Shown in pieces: positions 1 to 6,892 of a stretch of 10,283 nucleotides of DNA. The stretch lies in NCBI GenBank assembly GCA_902795255.1, contig CADBKS010000098.1, positions 1-10,283 on the forward strand, in the 5' to 3' direction. This DNA is from an uncultured Chloroflexota bacterium (lineage in GTDB: Bacteria; Chloroflexota; Anaerolineae; Anaerolineales; Anaerolineaceae). The translations under genes and the position numbers were made by a program. Within the stretch, counting starts at the first letter, position 1, and each line of letters starts with the position of its first letter. The notes beneath the pieces were generated by a model, which was not told where the DNA came from, ran no database searches, and worked only from the letters and a program-made list of their open reading frames with translations.

Positions 1-1
1 A

Positions 2-505
2 CTGTTTGAAAACGGCCGCCTTTCCCAGGTGGATAAACCGATGGATCTTTATCTGAACCCTAACAATCTGCGCAACGCTGACTTCATCGGCAACCCGCGC
101 ATCAACTTCATCAACGGGAAAGCCTGCGTCAAGGGTGATGTGATGAACGTCAAGTGCAGCCTCGGTGATTTCAATTACCCGCGCGAAGACTGGACCGATG
201 AAGAGATCCCGTCCGATGAATTCGACTGCGTCCTGGGTGTCCGTCCGGAACAGATCAAGATCGCGGAAGAACCTGCCGACAATACCATCACCGCAAAGGT
301 TTATGCCGGTCAGCCTGCAGGGTCCGAAACACTCGTCACGGTCCATGTCGGCGGCGATGAGCTGCTGCTCAAGCAGATCGGGATCGCAGAATATGATATC
401 GACCAGGAAGTCCTGCTGAAGATCAAACCCGACCGCTTTAATGTGTATAATAAAGAAACAACACGCCTGATCAAATATTCCCGGAACAAGAAGAAAGGAA
501 AATAA
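2..505 (+). CDS. ABC transporter ATP-binding protein, C-terminal part (5' end outside window)
   Basis: The reading frame is open from base 2 to the TAA at 503-505 and gives 167 residues. They begin LFENGRLSQVDKP and continue with NPNNLRNADFIGNPRINF, the segment that follows the nucleotide-binding domain in MalK/UgpC/PotA/FbpC-type importers. A TOBE-like beta domain follows, with the hallmark VLGVRPEQIKI and later GSETLVTVHVGG. The Walker A, signature and Walker B motifs lie left of the window, so catalytic competence cannot be judged. In this family the protein is a cytoplasmic dimer that powers uptake, and the C-terminal domain is often regulatory. A GTG at 29 is in frame but is only an internal codon, because homology runs upstream of it to the edge. 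The solute-binding protein gene 133 bases downstream is its likely partner. The substrate cannot be told from this fragment. Confidence 0.9.
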   Translation: MFENGRLSQVDKPMDLYLNPNNLRNADFIGNPRINFINGKACVKGDVMNVKCSLGDFNYPREDWTDEEIPSDEFDCVLGVRPEQIKIAEEPADNTITAKVYAGQPAGSETLVTVHVGGDELLLKQIGIAEYDIDQEVLLKIKPDRFNVYNKETTRLIKYSRNKKKGK

Positions 506-550
506 TCAGGCCGTATCGTTTGGAAATCACAGTTTCCTGTCAGGGGTGCA

Positions 551-571
551 GCCCGGTCAAAGCCGCCGGGC
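551..571 (+). other. Small GC hairpin between the ATPase and solute-binding protein genes
   Basis: GCCCGG at 551-556 can pair with CCGGGC at 566-571 around a 9-base loop. A weaker 5-bp hairpin lies just before it (GGAAA 522-526 with TTTCC 533-537). Neither is followed directly by a T-run, so they do not look like strong intrinsic terminators. The rest of the 133-base gap shows no convincing promoter. By inference, such structures could separate a low-expression ATPase message from a high-expression binding-protein message, but they could also be chance. Confidence 0.3.
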
Positions 572-638
572 ACGCCCGATCAATTGAAAGAAAACTGGTT
601 TCAGGTCGTTTTTGTAAATAAACAAGAAAGGAATCGAT

Positions 639-1829
639 ATGAAAAAACTGTTTGTTTATCTGTTGGTGTTGACAATGGCTTTGTCAACGGTCCTCTCCGC
701 TGCGGCAATCGACGTGCCAACCAATGCGGAATACAACGCCATGTCCGGCGATGAGCTTCTCGAACTTGCCAAAGCCGAAGGCGGCAAACTTGTTGTGTAT
801 TCCACAACCAGCAAGATGGCCAAGATCGCTGAAGCATTCACGGAAGAATATCCTGAATTCACAGTGGAAGTCTATGACCTGGACGCCGGTGAAGGCATTA
901 CCAAAGTCGTAACGGAAGTTGATTCCGGCAACATCATTGCAGACCTGATCCAGGATGCCGATGCCCGCGGCGATATCGCCTTCAACTATTACGGCAAATA
1001 TCTGGAAGCTTACTATCCTGAAGATATCTGCGCGCAGATCGATCCGTCCCTGCTGACCTATGGTATGCCTTTCTACACTTCTCTGGCTTTCTGGTATTAC
1101 AACACTGAAGCCTTCCCGGATGGCGCCCCTGTCAATAACTGGTGGGATATCATCGAACTGGATGAAAACGGCAATCAGAAGTACGAACTGTATTCCAAGG
1201 AAATCGGTTCCGAATCCACTTATCTGGCCCTGTTCAGCCACTTTGTCTCCCAGCCGGAAGATCTTGCCGCTGCTTATGAAGAAAAGTACGGCGAACCGAT
1301 CACCTACACTTACCCGGATGATCTTGGCTTCGAAGAAGAAAACGCCGGTTACGAATATCTGTACCGCCTTTCCCAGCTTCGCATGACCTTCATCGGCGAC
1401 GGTGATGAGATCGTTGAAGCAGTTGCGAATTCCACTGCCGAACATCCGACCCTCGGTCTGGCTTCCGCCGGTAAGATCGGCAACCGCGATGACAATGGCT
1501 GGCCGATCGCTTGGGTCACTGAACTGGCTCCGTATGTCTCCGGTCAGAACACGAACTACTCCTTCGTCGTTCCGGGTTCCGACAATCCGGCTCTGGCCCG
1601 TTTCTTCATCCGCTACATGATGGGCGGCGATGACGGCTCCGGTGAAGGGTACAAGAAAGTCATGAAGGAAGGCGCCTGGTCCGTCCGCAATGACTACAAC
1701 AACAAGAAAAACCCGTTCAGCCTTGCCGAATCCGGTACGGTTCCTCTCAACATGGAAGGCATCTACGATAACTATCTGGACGTCTCCGACTTCTGGACCT
1801 ACTGGCACGATAAGAGCCCGAACAAATAA
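639..1829 (+). CDS. Extracellular solute-binding protein of an ABC importer (AfuA/Fe3+-type fold class)
   Basis: The 396-residue protein should capture a ligand outside the membrane and pass it to an ABC permease. The start ATG has AAAGGA at 627-632 in front of it. Residues 1-23 form a classic signal peptide: MKK, then a hydrophobic core (FVYLLVLTMALSTVL), then an SAAA cleavage region. There is no lipobox cysteine; the only Cys is residue 131. The mature part opens with LAKAEGGKLVVYSTTS (43-58) and has EAFTEEYP (65-72), the pattern of the bacterial solute-binding family that holds Fe3+ and some polyamine, phosphonate and sugar binders. Residues 142-160 (MPFYTSLAFWYYNTEAFP) match the usual hinge segment of that family, and NNWWDI follows at 166-171. 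The protein is rich in Tyr and Trp, but I cannot name the ligand. It lies downstream of a matching ATPase gene on the same strand. Confidence 0.88.
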   Translation: MKKLFVYLLVLTMALSTVLSAAAIDVPTNAEYNAMSGDELLELAKAEGGKLVVYSTTSKMAKIAEAFTEEYPEFTVEVYDLDAGEGITKVVTEVDSGNIIADLIQDADARGDIAFNYYGKYLEAYYPEDICAQIDPSLLTYGMPFYTSLAFWYYNTEAFPDGAPVNNWWDIIELDENGNQKYELYSKEIGSESTYLALFSHFVSQPEDLAAAYEEKYGEPITYTYPDDLGFEEENAGYEYLYRLSQLRMTFIGDGDEIVEAVANSTAEHPTLGLASAGKIGNRDDNGWPIAWVTELAPYVSGQNTNYSFVVPGSDNPALARFFIRYMMGGDDGSGEGYKKVMKEGAWSVRNDYNNKKNPFSLAESGTVPLNMEGIYDNYLDVSDFWTYWHDKSPNK

Positions 1830-1849
1830 TTCCAAACGGGCAATCAACA

Positions 1850-1880
1850 GCTGCGGCAGCGGTACAGCCGCTGCCGCAGC
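1850..1880 (+). terminator. Perfect 13-bp inverted repeat after the solute-binding protein gene
   Basis: The arms at 1850-1862 and 1868-1880 are perfectly complementary and GC-rich (GCTGCGGCAGCGG and its complement), around the 5-base loop TACAG. The repeat begins 20 bases after the TAA of the solute-binding protein gene. The bases that follow (GCTCTTAAG) hold no proper T-tract. It may be an atypical or rho-assisted terminator, or a hairpin that protects the 3' end of the upstream message from decay. Confidence 0.6.
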
Positions 1881-1986
1881 GCTCTTAAGAAACGGGAGAT
1901 AAGAATAAAGAATACCCGGAACAGTCAGAAAACCGCGAACGATTCTTGATTCTTATATCTTATTTCTTCGTAACGGAATATGAGTT
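1881..1986 (+). other. AT-rich intergenic stretch with an imperfect inverted repeat
   Basis: No gene is supported here. Arms at 1899-1913 and 1949-1963 are complementary at 12 of 15 positions, as two 6-bp blocks around a central 3-base mismatch, with 35 bases between them. GATTCTT is repeated in tandem at 1941-1954. I see no well-spaced -35/-10 pair, although the promoter of the next gene would be expected in this stretch. A 9-codon ORF at 1980-2009 overlaps the next start and has no support as a gene. Confidence 0.3.
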
Positions 1987-2466
1987 ATGGCAGAAAAGAA
2001 AGAGCATGACGAAAAGCTGAAATTCAAAGATTTTTTCCGCTTCACAAAAAACGGAAAAATGAAAAGCGGAACCGTAGTTTACAGTTTTTCACTTGCAGTT
2101 CTGTTCGTGATCATATTCGGCGCCGCATATTACTTTTTGATCGATGTGCTGGCGCCTATGACAGACGGCCTGCCGATCTGGGCATCGGATATGATCGGTG
2201 CAATCGTTCCGGCACTGGTTGGAGGGGGCATCTGTCTTATCCCGGTTTATTTTCTTTCCGAACGTCGTTATGCCCTGCTTGCTTATATCTGGATCGCAGT
2301 CTTCGCAGTAATGTTCCTGATCGCAATGATCATTCTGCTGAAGAATGAACCGGATGCGCTTTCAATTTTTATCCGTTTATTTGTTATCATGGTACCGGCT
2401 CCGCTGCTTATCGGATCCGGTTCGGCATGGTACTTATATAAAAAACAACAACAAAAGCAGATGTAG
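1987..2466 (+). CDS. Small membrane protein of unknown function, four predicted transmembrane helices
   Basis: I do not recognise this 159-residue protein. The N-terminus is charged (MAEKKEHDEKLKFKDFF). Four hydrophobic stretches follow at about residues 29-52, 67-90, 95-118 and 126-149, and the C-terminus is a basic tail (KKQQQKQM). Lysines at both ends suggest that both termini face the cytoplasm. It lacks the EAA loop expected of an ABC permease and is too short to be one, so it is unlikely to be the missing permease of the upstream transporter. The ribosome-binding site is weak (CGGA, about 11 bases before ATG). It ends 14 bases before the HAD hydrolase gene, so the two are probably co-transcribed. 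Coding is supported by the coherent helix pattern, but the function is open. Confidence 0.75.
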   Translation: MAEKKEHDEKLKFKDFFRFTKNGKMKSGTVVYSFSLAVLFVIIFGAAYYFLIDVLAPMTDGLPIWASDMIGAIVPALVGGGICLIPVYFLSERRYALLAYIWIAVFAVMFLIAMIILLKNEPDALSIFIRLFVIMVPAPLLIGSGSAWYLYKKQQQKQM

Positions 2467-2480
2467 TTTTCCGGAGGAAT

Positions 2481-3239
2481 ATGATTGATACTGTATTATT
2501 CGATATGGGCGGAACACTTGAAGACATCTTTGTCGATAAGAGCAGCAGTCTTGAAGCAGCAAAACGGGTGATCGAGATCGCTGCCTCCCATGGCTTTCCG
2601 ATCAATGTGGATGATAAAACGGCGGAACGGCTCGTCCAGGAAGGCTGGGATGCTTACGGAAAACAGCGTGACAGTGATGACCGGGAACTGAAACCCGAAG
2701 AGATCTGGGGAAATTATGTGATGCCCCGTTTCGGGCTGACTTTTGAACAGGTCAAGCCATTCTCCGAAGAACTTGCATATATGTACGAAGTCACGCATTA
2801 TCACCGTGTGCTCCGGCCCCGCGTCAAAGAAATGCTCGAAGGGCTTCAGGGCCTCGGCATGAAGCTGGGCATCATCAGCAATACGGCCAGTCTCTATCAG
2901 GTATTTCAGATCCTCGATGATTACGGGATCCGGAAATTCTTCAGAGATGTAACGCTTTCCTCCGTGACCGGTTACCGGAAGCCGGACACGAATATTTTCA
3001 AAGTGTCGCTCTATCAGATCCGGTCAAAGGCCGAAAATTGCGCATATGTTGGCGATACCTATTCCCGGGATATCCGAGGTGCGATCCGTGCCGGCTTCGG
3101 TGAAACTTTCCATATCCAGTCCCAGCTGACAAAGATCAAGGATACAGGCCACTACGATGTGGAGCCCTCTCATACGATCGAAGATATCTATGAGGTCTAT
3201 ACCATCCTCCGGGATGAACAGGCTAACGGCTGGAAATAG
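2481..3239 (+). CDS. HAD-superfamily hydrolase
   Basis: The 252-residue protein belongs to the haloacid-dehalogenase superfamily, cytoplasmic enzymes that mostly remove phosphate from small molecules through an aspartyl-phosphate intermediate. Motif I is FDMGGTL with nucleophile Asp8; motif II is IISNT with Ser133; motif III is YRKPD with Lys167; motif IV is GDTYSRD with Asp192 and Asp197. Residues between about 15 and 110 are mostly helical in character and fit a C1-type cap. The residue two after the nucleophile is Gly10 instead of the usual Asp. GGAGG at 2473-2477 precedes the ATG with only 3 bases between, closer than usual. The substrate cannot be predicted. The gene sits 14 bases after the membrane-protein gene and ends just before the shared terminator. 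Confidence 0.9.
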   Translation: MIDTVLFDMGGTLEDIFVDKSSSLEAAKRVIEIAASHGFPINVDDKTAERLVQEGWDAYGKQRDSDDRELKPEEIWGNYVMPRFGLTFEQVKPFSEELAYMYEVTHYHRVLRPRVKEMLEGLQGLGMKLGIISNTASLYQVFQILDDYGIRKFFRDVTLSSVTGYRKPDTNIFKVSLYQIRSKAENCAYVGDTYSRDIRGAIRAGFGETFHIQSQLTKIKDTGHYDVEPSHTIEDIYEVYTILRDEQANGWK

Positions 3240-3261
3240 AATTGCCGAAATAAAAAAAACA

Positions 3262-3294
3262 AAAAGGGCGCTCCGGAAACGTCCTTTTATTTTA
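3262..3294. terminator. Intrinsic terminator serving both converging transcription units
   Basis: AAAAGGGCG at 3262-3270 pairs with CGTCCTTTT at 3280-3288 as a 9-bp stem with one G-U pair and a 9-base loop. On the + strand the T-rich tract TTTTATTTT (3285-3294) follows, 23 bases or so after the HAD stop codon. On the - strand the same stem is followed by the complement of the A-rich run at 3252-3265, which is an even longer T-tract. It therefore fits the end of the HAD unit and of the cobalamin operon alike. Confidence 0.82.
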
Positions 3295-3362
3295 AAATCT
3301 CATCGTTATAAAATACCGGTTTTTACATTATCTCCTGAAATCCACAGGGATATCAGCTTGAG

Positions 3363-3377
3363 CTTCCGCAGCGGAAG
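3363..3377 (-). other. Hairpin just after the cbiP stop codon
   Basis: CTTCCG at 3363-3368 and CGGAAG at 3372-3377 form a 6-bp stem with a 3-base loop, 19 to 33 bases past the end of cbiP on the - strand. No T-run follows, so it is not itself a terminator. It may only stabilise the 3' end of the operon message ahead of the terminator at 3262-3294. The remaining bases between 3295 and 3395 show no gene. Confidence 0.35.
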
Positions 3378-3395
3378 AACGGCTTCCTTCATTGA

Positions 3396-4859
3396 TCAGG
3401 CGGTTCTTTCAATGATCCGATAGATAAGGTCCATATCCAGATTGGCACGAACGGTATCCGCAAGCAGATCATATTGCTGCTGTTTATATTCGGCCGGATC
3501 GAATGAATTCAGACTTTCAGGTGTAATGCCCTTCTTTCTGCACAGGGCTGCAAGGATCGTATCGCTGATCCCGGGACCATCAAAAATGCCATGGATATAA
3601 GTGCCGTAAATGTTTCCGGAATTTCGGATAGGTTTCTGCTTTTGACTGTCTCTCCCCATATGGATCTCATAACCGCGATACTGTTTTCCGTTCAGATCCG
3701 AAAAAAAACCTTCGATCCCGTCAAACACCCCTTCGGTTTGCCGTCTGACTTTATCGGCATCAAAAACGGTATCGTGATCAAGAAGACCCATGCCGCTGAT
3801 TTCGGGAACCTCAGCGGATTCCGATCCTGCTGGATCGGATATCTTTTTGCCAAGCATCTGATAACCGCCGCAGATTCCAAACACAACAGTCCCTGCGTCC
3901 GCGGCTTTCAGGACCGCAGCCTCGAGGCCGGTCTCACGCAGCCACATCAGATCCGAGATCGTGCTTTTTGTGCCGGGCAGAAAGATCATATCGGGCCGGT
4001 GCAGTTCGCTGACCCGGTCAACATAGCGCAGTGAGACATTGTCATAGTGTTCAAACGGACTGAAATCTGTAAAGTTTGATATGCGCGGAAGTTTTATGAC
4101 AGCGATATCTACAGATTTTCGTGTAGTATAAGAAGAAAAACGTTCCGAAAGGCTGTCTTCATCGTCAATATCCAGATGCATATAGGGGATCACCCCAACG
4201 ACCGGAATGCCGCAGAGTCCTTCCAACGTCTTCAGACCGGGTTCGAGAATGGCGCGGTCCCCGCGGAATTTATTGATGACCAGTCCCCGGATACGTTTCC
4301 GCTCATTGTCCTCAAGCAGTGCTGCAGTTCCGTAAAGCTGTGCGAAAACCCCTCCCCGGTCGATATCCCCGGCCAGCAGGACCGGTGCATCGACCATTTC
4401 CGCCAGCCCCATGTTGACGATATCCTGCTGTTTCAGGTTGATCTCTGCGGGGCTGCCGGCACCTTCGATCACAATGACATCATATTCAGCGGCAAGACTG
4501 TTGTACGCATCCAGAATAAAGGGCACATATTCTCGTTTCTTCCGGAAATATTCCATCGCCCTCATATTGCCGCGGGAGATGCCGTTTATGATGACCTGGC
4601 TCCCGACATCCGTAGTCGGTTTCAGCAGGATCGGATTCATTCGGACATCCGGCTCGATCCCGGCAGCTTCTGCCTGGACGACCTGAGCACGTCCCATTTC
4701 AAATCCGTCCTTCGTGATGAAAGAGTTCAGCGCCATGTTCTGGCTTTTGAATGGTGCGGTCCTGTAACCATCCTGCCGCAGGATGCGGCACAGCGCTGCA
4801 GCGAGCAGGCTTTTGCCGGCATTGGACATCGTTCCCTGGATCATGATATTCTTTGCCAT
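3396..4859 (-). CDS. cbiP: Cobyric acid synthase (CbiP/CobQ)
   Basis: This 487-residue cytoplasmic enzyme uses ATP and glutamine to amidate the b, d, e and g side chains of adenosyl-cobyrinate a,c-diamide, giving cobyric acid. The N-terminal half is a dethiobiotin-synthetase-like ATPase with GTMSNAGKS at 9-17, [10 protein letters not shown] at 133-142 and GDIDRGGVF at 164-172. The C-terminal half is a class I glutamine amidotransferase: the nucleophile is Cys330 in [10 protein letters not shown], and the conserved histidine is His423 in TYIHGIFDG. Length and domain order are normal. I chose the ATG at 4859 over an in-frame ATG at 4943 because GGGAGGA lies just upstream, homology starts at MAKNIMIQG, and this start shares one base with the cobD stop codon (TGATG), a sign of coupled translation. 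It is the last gene of the operon. Confidence 0.95.
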   Translation of the reverse strand: MAKNIMIQGTMSNAGKSLLAAALCRILRQDGYRTAPFKSQNMALNSFITKDGFEMGRAQVVQAEAAGIEPDVRMNPILLKPTTDVGSQVIINGISRGNMRAMEYFRKKREYVPFILDAYNSLAAEYDVIVIEGAGSPAEINLKQQDIVNMGLAEMVDAPVLLAGDIDRGGVFAQLYGTAALLEDNERKRIRGLVINKFRGDRAILEPGLKTLEGLCGIPVVGVIPYMHLDIDDEDSLSERFSSYTTRKSVDIAVIKLPRISNFTDFSPFEHYDNVSLRYVDRVSELHRPDMIFLPGTKSTISDLMWLRETGLEAAVLKAADAGTVVFGICGGYQMLGKKISDPAGSESAEVPEISGMGLLDHDTVFDADKVRRQTEGVFDGIEGFFSDLNGKQYRGYEIHMGRDSQKQKPIRNSGNIYGTYIHGIFDGPGISDTILAALCRKKGITPESLNSFDPAEYKQQQYDLLADTVRANLDMDLIYRIIERTA

Positions 4860-5914
4860 CAGTTCCTCCCGGAAACAGCCCTGCGGACCGCTTCCATCAG
4901 CGTCTGGTTTTCTTCGGGTTTCCGCACGGCTGTCCGGTACCATCCGGGGCCAAGGCCGGAATAATTCGCACAGCAGCGGATCGCGATCCCTTCCCTTCGC
5001 AGTGCATCATCCAGTCCGACAGGCGCCTGAAAAAGCAGAAAATTTGCATGGGACGGGCAGACCCAAAATCCAAGGGATTCAAATTGCTTTGCCATCCGGG
5101 CTCTTTCAGTACTGATCAGCCTGCGGGCTTTTTCGAGATAATCGGTCTCATGGACCGCAGCAGCGGCGGCTGCCTGGGCGATCACGGAGACATTCCACGG
5201 CTGTACCATACGGCTCATTTTCCGGAGCAGCTTTTCATCGGAGCAGAGACAATAGCCGATCCGTATTCCGGGCAGCGCAAAGTTTTTGGTGAACGCCTTC
5301 AGGATCAGCAGCTCCCCGTGCGATTCGATCTGTTCCCTGAAATCATATCTGCTGTCGGAAAGATCAATAAAACACTCATCCGCCAGCACCCGGATTTTTT
5401 TCCGGCTGCAGAGATCAAAGATCCGCGCAAAATAATCCGGAGGGATCAGCTGCCCTGTCGGGTTATTGGGGCTGCACAGAAAGAGGACTTCCGGAGAAGT
5501 TTCCTCAATACAGCGCAAAAAGTCCTCATCCGGCAAAAAGTCCTTATTCCGGTCCAGCGCATATTCACAGATTTCGCATCCGGCGCTTTGCAGTGCGGCA
5601 GCATATTCCAGAAATGCCGGGACCGGTATCAGCGCTTTTCGCGGTTGCAGGGAAAAACAGTACGCATAGATCAGTTCCGCAGCCCCGTTTCCGATCAGAA
5701 TGGTCTCAGGCGGAACATTTTCATAAGTACTGATCGATTTGACGGCCTCTCGGCAATACGGATCCGGATAATGCCCGGCAAGATCTACAGCATCACGCAT
5801 AGCCTTCAATACGCGGTCCGGTGTACCGAGCGGATTGATATTGGAAGAGAAATCAAGCAGCACCTTTCCCGAATATATATCTCCGCCATGGGTATATTCT
5901 GTTTGATATAACAT
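4859..5914 (-). CDS. cobD: Threonine-phosphate decarboxylase (CobD-type PLP enzyme)
   Basis: The 351-residue protein is a fold-type I, PLP-dependent enzyme of the HisC/CobD branch. CobD turns L-threonine O-3-phosphate into (R)-1-amino-2-propanol phosphate, the linker that CbiB attaches. Visible features are HGGD at 9-12, FSSNINPLG at 22-30, GNGAAEL at 75-81, SPNNPTG at 148-154 (Asn151), ADE with Asp179, Lys210 in FTKNFALPG as the likely Schiff-base lysine, Arg218 in GIRIGY, and Arg327 in YRTAVR. Sequence alone cannot fully exclude histidinol-phosphate aminotransferase. The N-terminal HGGD and the position between cbiB and cbiP make CobD much more likely. A purine-rich AAAGGAA precedes the ATG, and the stop codon shares one base with the cbiP start. 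Cysteines are fairly frequent, including a CC pair at 314-315. Confidence 0.9.
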   Translation of the reverse strand: MLYQTEYTHGGDIYSGKVLLDFSSNINPLGTPDRVLKAMRDAVDLAGHYPDPYCREAVKSISTYENVPPETILIGNGAAELIYAYCFSLQPRKALIPVPAFLEYAAALQSAGCEICEYALDRNKDFLPDEDFLRCIEETSPEVLFLCSPNNPTGQLIPPDYFARIFDLCSRKKIRVLADECFIDLSDSRYDFREQIESHGELLILKAFTKNFALPGIRIGYCLCSDEKLLRKMSRMVQPWNVSVIAQAAAAAAVHETDYLEKARRLISTERARMAKQFESLGFWVCPSHANFLLFQAPVGLDDALRREGIAIRCCANYSGLGPGWYRTAVRKPEENQTLMEAVRRAVSGRN

Positions 5915-5929
5915 TCAGATCGGTTCCTT

Positions 5930-6892
5930 TCAGATGTAAATCAGCATACGGATCAGACAGCACAGCAGCAGCATAAGGAATGCAGTCCCATACATCAGCC
6001 AGCAGACTCTGGGTATATCCTCCCGTTCGATTTCACGGATCGGATCCCCGATATACTGTTTTTTATGCAGGATCCCCCGGTACCAGGCGTCGCCTGCCAG
6101 CCGTACGCGCAGAAGACCGGCACAGACAGATTCCGTCTGCGCGGAATTGGGGCTGGCATGTTTATAACGGTCCCGCCGAAAGATTTTCAGGCCGTTCTTC
6201 ACATCCAGCTTCTGCAGCCAGCCAACGAACAGCATCAGCAGGGCCGACAGCCGCGCCGGTATAAAATTCGCGATATCATCCATTCGCGCCGGGACCCAGC
6301 CGAACCATGTATACGGCGGATCGATATACCCCAGCATGGAATCCATGGTATTGACCGCCTTATAGAAAAAGCCGGCCGGAGCACCTCCCAACGCAATAAA
6401 AAGCATCGGGGCAATAATGCCGTCAGCCGTGTTTTCCGCAACAGTTTCCACCGCAGCACGGATCACGCCCAGTTCGTCCAGTTTTTCCGTATCCCGGCCA
6501 ACGATCATGGATACCGCATAGCGAGCTTCGGGAAGGTCTTCCCGCTTCAGCGCCTCATAAACTTTCATCGTCTCCACCCGCAGGTCGCGGACGGCAAGGA
6601 TCTGCCAGACCATAATGCTTTCAGCGGCGATCCGCAGCCACGGATGGATCCGTCCGCACAGCATCAGGATCAGCCAGGGGATCCCGGCAGAAAGCGTCAC
6701 CGTAATGATCCAGAGAAACGCGCCTGCAGCGATCTCTGCGTTCTTTCCCCGGGGGAAGATCCTGCGCAGCGTCTGTTCCAGAAAGCTGATCAGTTTTCCG
6801 ATCACGACCACCGGATGCGGGATGCCGTGCGGATCACCGATCAGCAGGTCTATGATAAAACCAATGATCAGAGGAAGTACACGACAGATCAT
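5930..6892 (-). CDS. cbiB: Adenosylcobinamide-phosphate synthase (CbiB)
   Basis: CbiB is an integral membrane enzyme that joins aminopropanol phosphate (from CobD) to adenosylcobyric acid (from CbiP). The 320 residues match the family's usual length. Hallmarks are DLLIGDP at 15-21 with HPVVVIG next, VGRDTEKL at 131-138, ETVAENTADGIIAP at 149-162, YKAVNTMDSMLGY at 177-189, IPARLSALL at 211-219 and HASPNSA at 245-251. Hydrophobic stretches at about 4-18, 53-80, 85-101, 157-175, 208-226 and 296-319 fit a polytopic protein. The start codon overlaps the fusion gene's stop codon by 4 bases (ATGA), with GGGAG upstream. The cobD gene follows after 15 bases, which places the linker-making and linker-attaching enzymes side by side. 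Confidence 0.95.
   Translation of the reverse strand: MICRVLPLIIGFIIDLLIGDPHGIPHPVVVIGKLISFLEQTLRRIFPRGKNAEIAAGAFLWIITVTLSAGIPWLILMLCGRIHPWLRIAAESIMVWQILAVRDLRVETMKVYEALKREDLPEARYAVSMIVGRDTEKLDELGVIRAAVETVAENTADGIIAPMLFIALGGAPAGFFYKAVNTMDSMLGYIDPPYTWFGWVPARMDDIANFIPARLSALLMLFVGWLQKLDVKNGLKIFRRDRYKHASPNSAQTESVCAGLLRVRLAGDAWYRGILHKKQYIGDPIREIEREDIPRVCWLMYGTAFLMLLLCCLIRMLIYI

Noticed and set aside
584..620. Possible promoter in front of the solute-binding protein (TTGAAA and AT-rich TAAATA)
   Set aside because: The two elements are about 25 bases apart, too far for a standard sigma-70-type promoter, and no better pair is visible.
684..1847. 387-residue ORF on the - strand opposite the solute-binding protein gene
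   Set aside because: It is the mirror of a clear coding gene, shows no recognisable motif, and arises from the codon bias of the + strand gene.
1980..2009. Tiny ORF (9 codons) overlapping the start of the membrane-protein gene
   Set aside because: It is too short to support, has no independent signal, and the start at 1987 gives a coherent membrane protein.
3157..3423. 88-residue + strand ORF running across the terminator region
   Set aside because: It is an out-of-frame extension of the HAD gene end, crosses a strong terminator, and has no ribosome-binding site or motif.
4860..4943. 28-residue N-terminal extension of CbiP from an upstream ATG
   Set aside because: The extension lies wholly inside cobD and has no family similarity. 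The internal ATG at 4859 has a good ribosome-binding site and starts at the conserved N-terminus.
4853..5911. 352-residue ORF on the + strand opposite cobD
   Set aside because: It coincides almost exactly with cobD, which has full PLP-enzyme motifs. The antisense product shows no family features.
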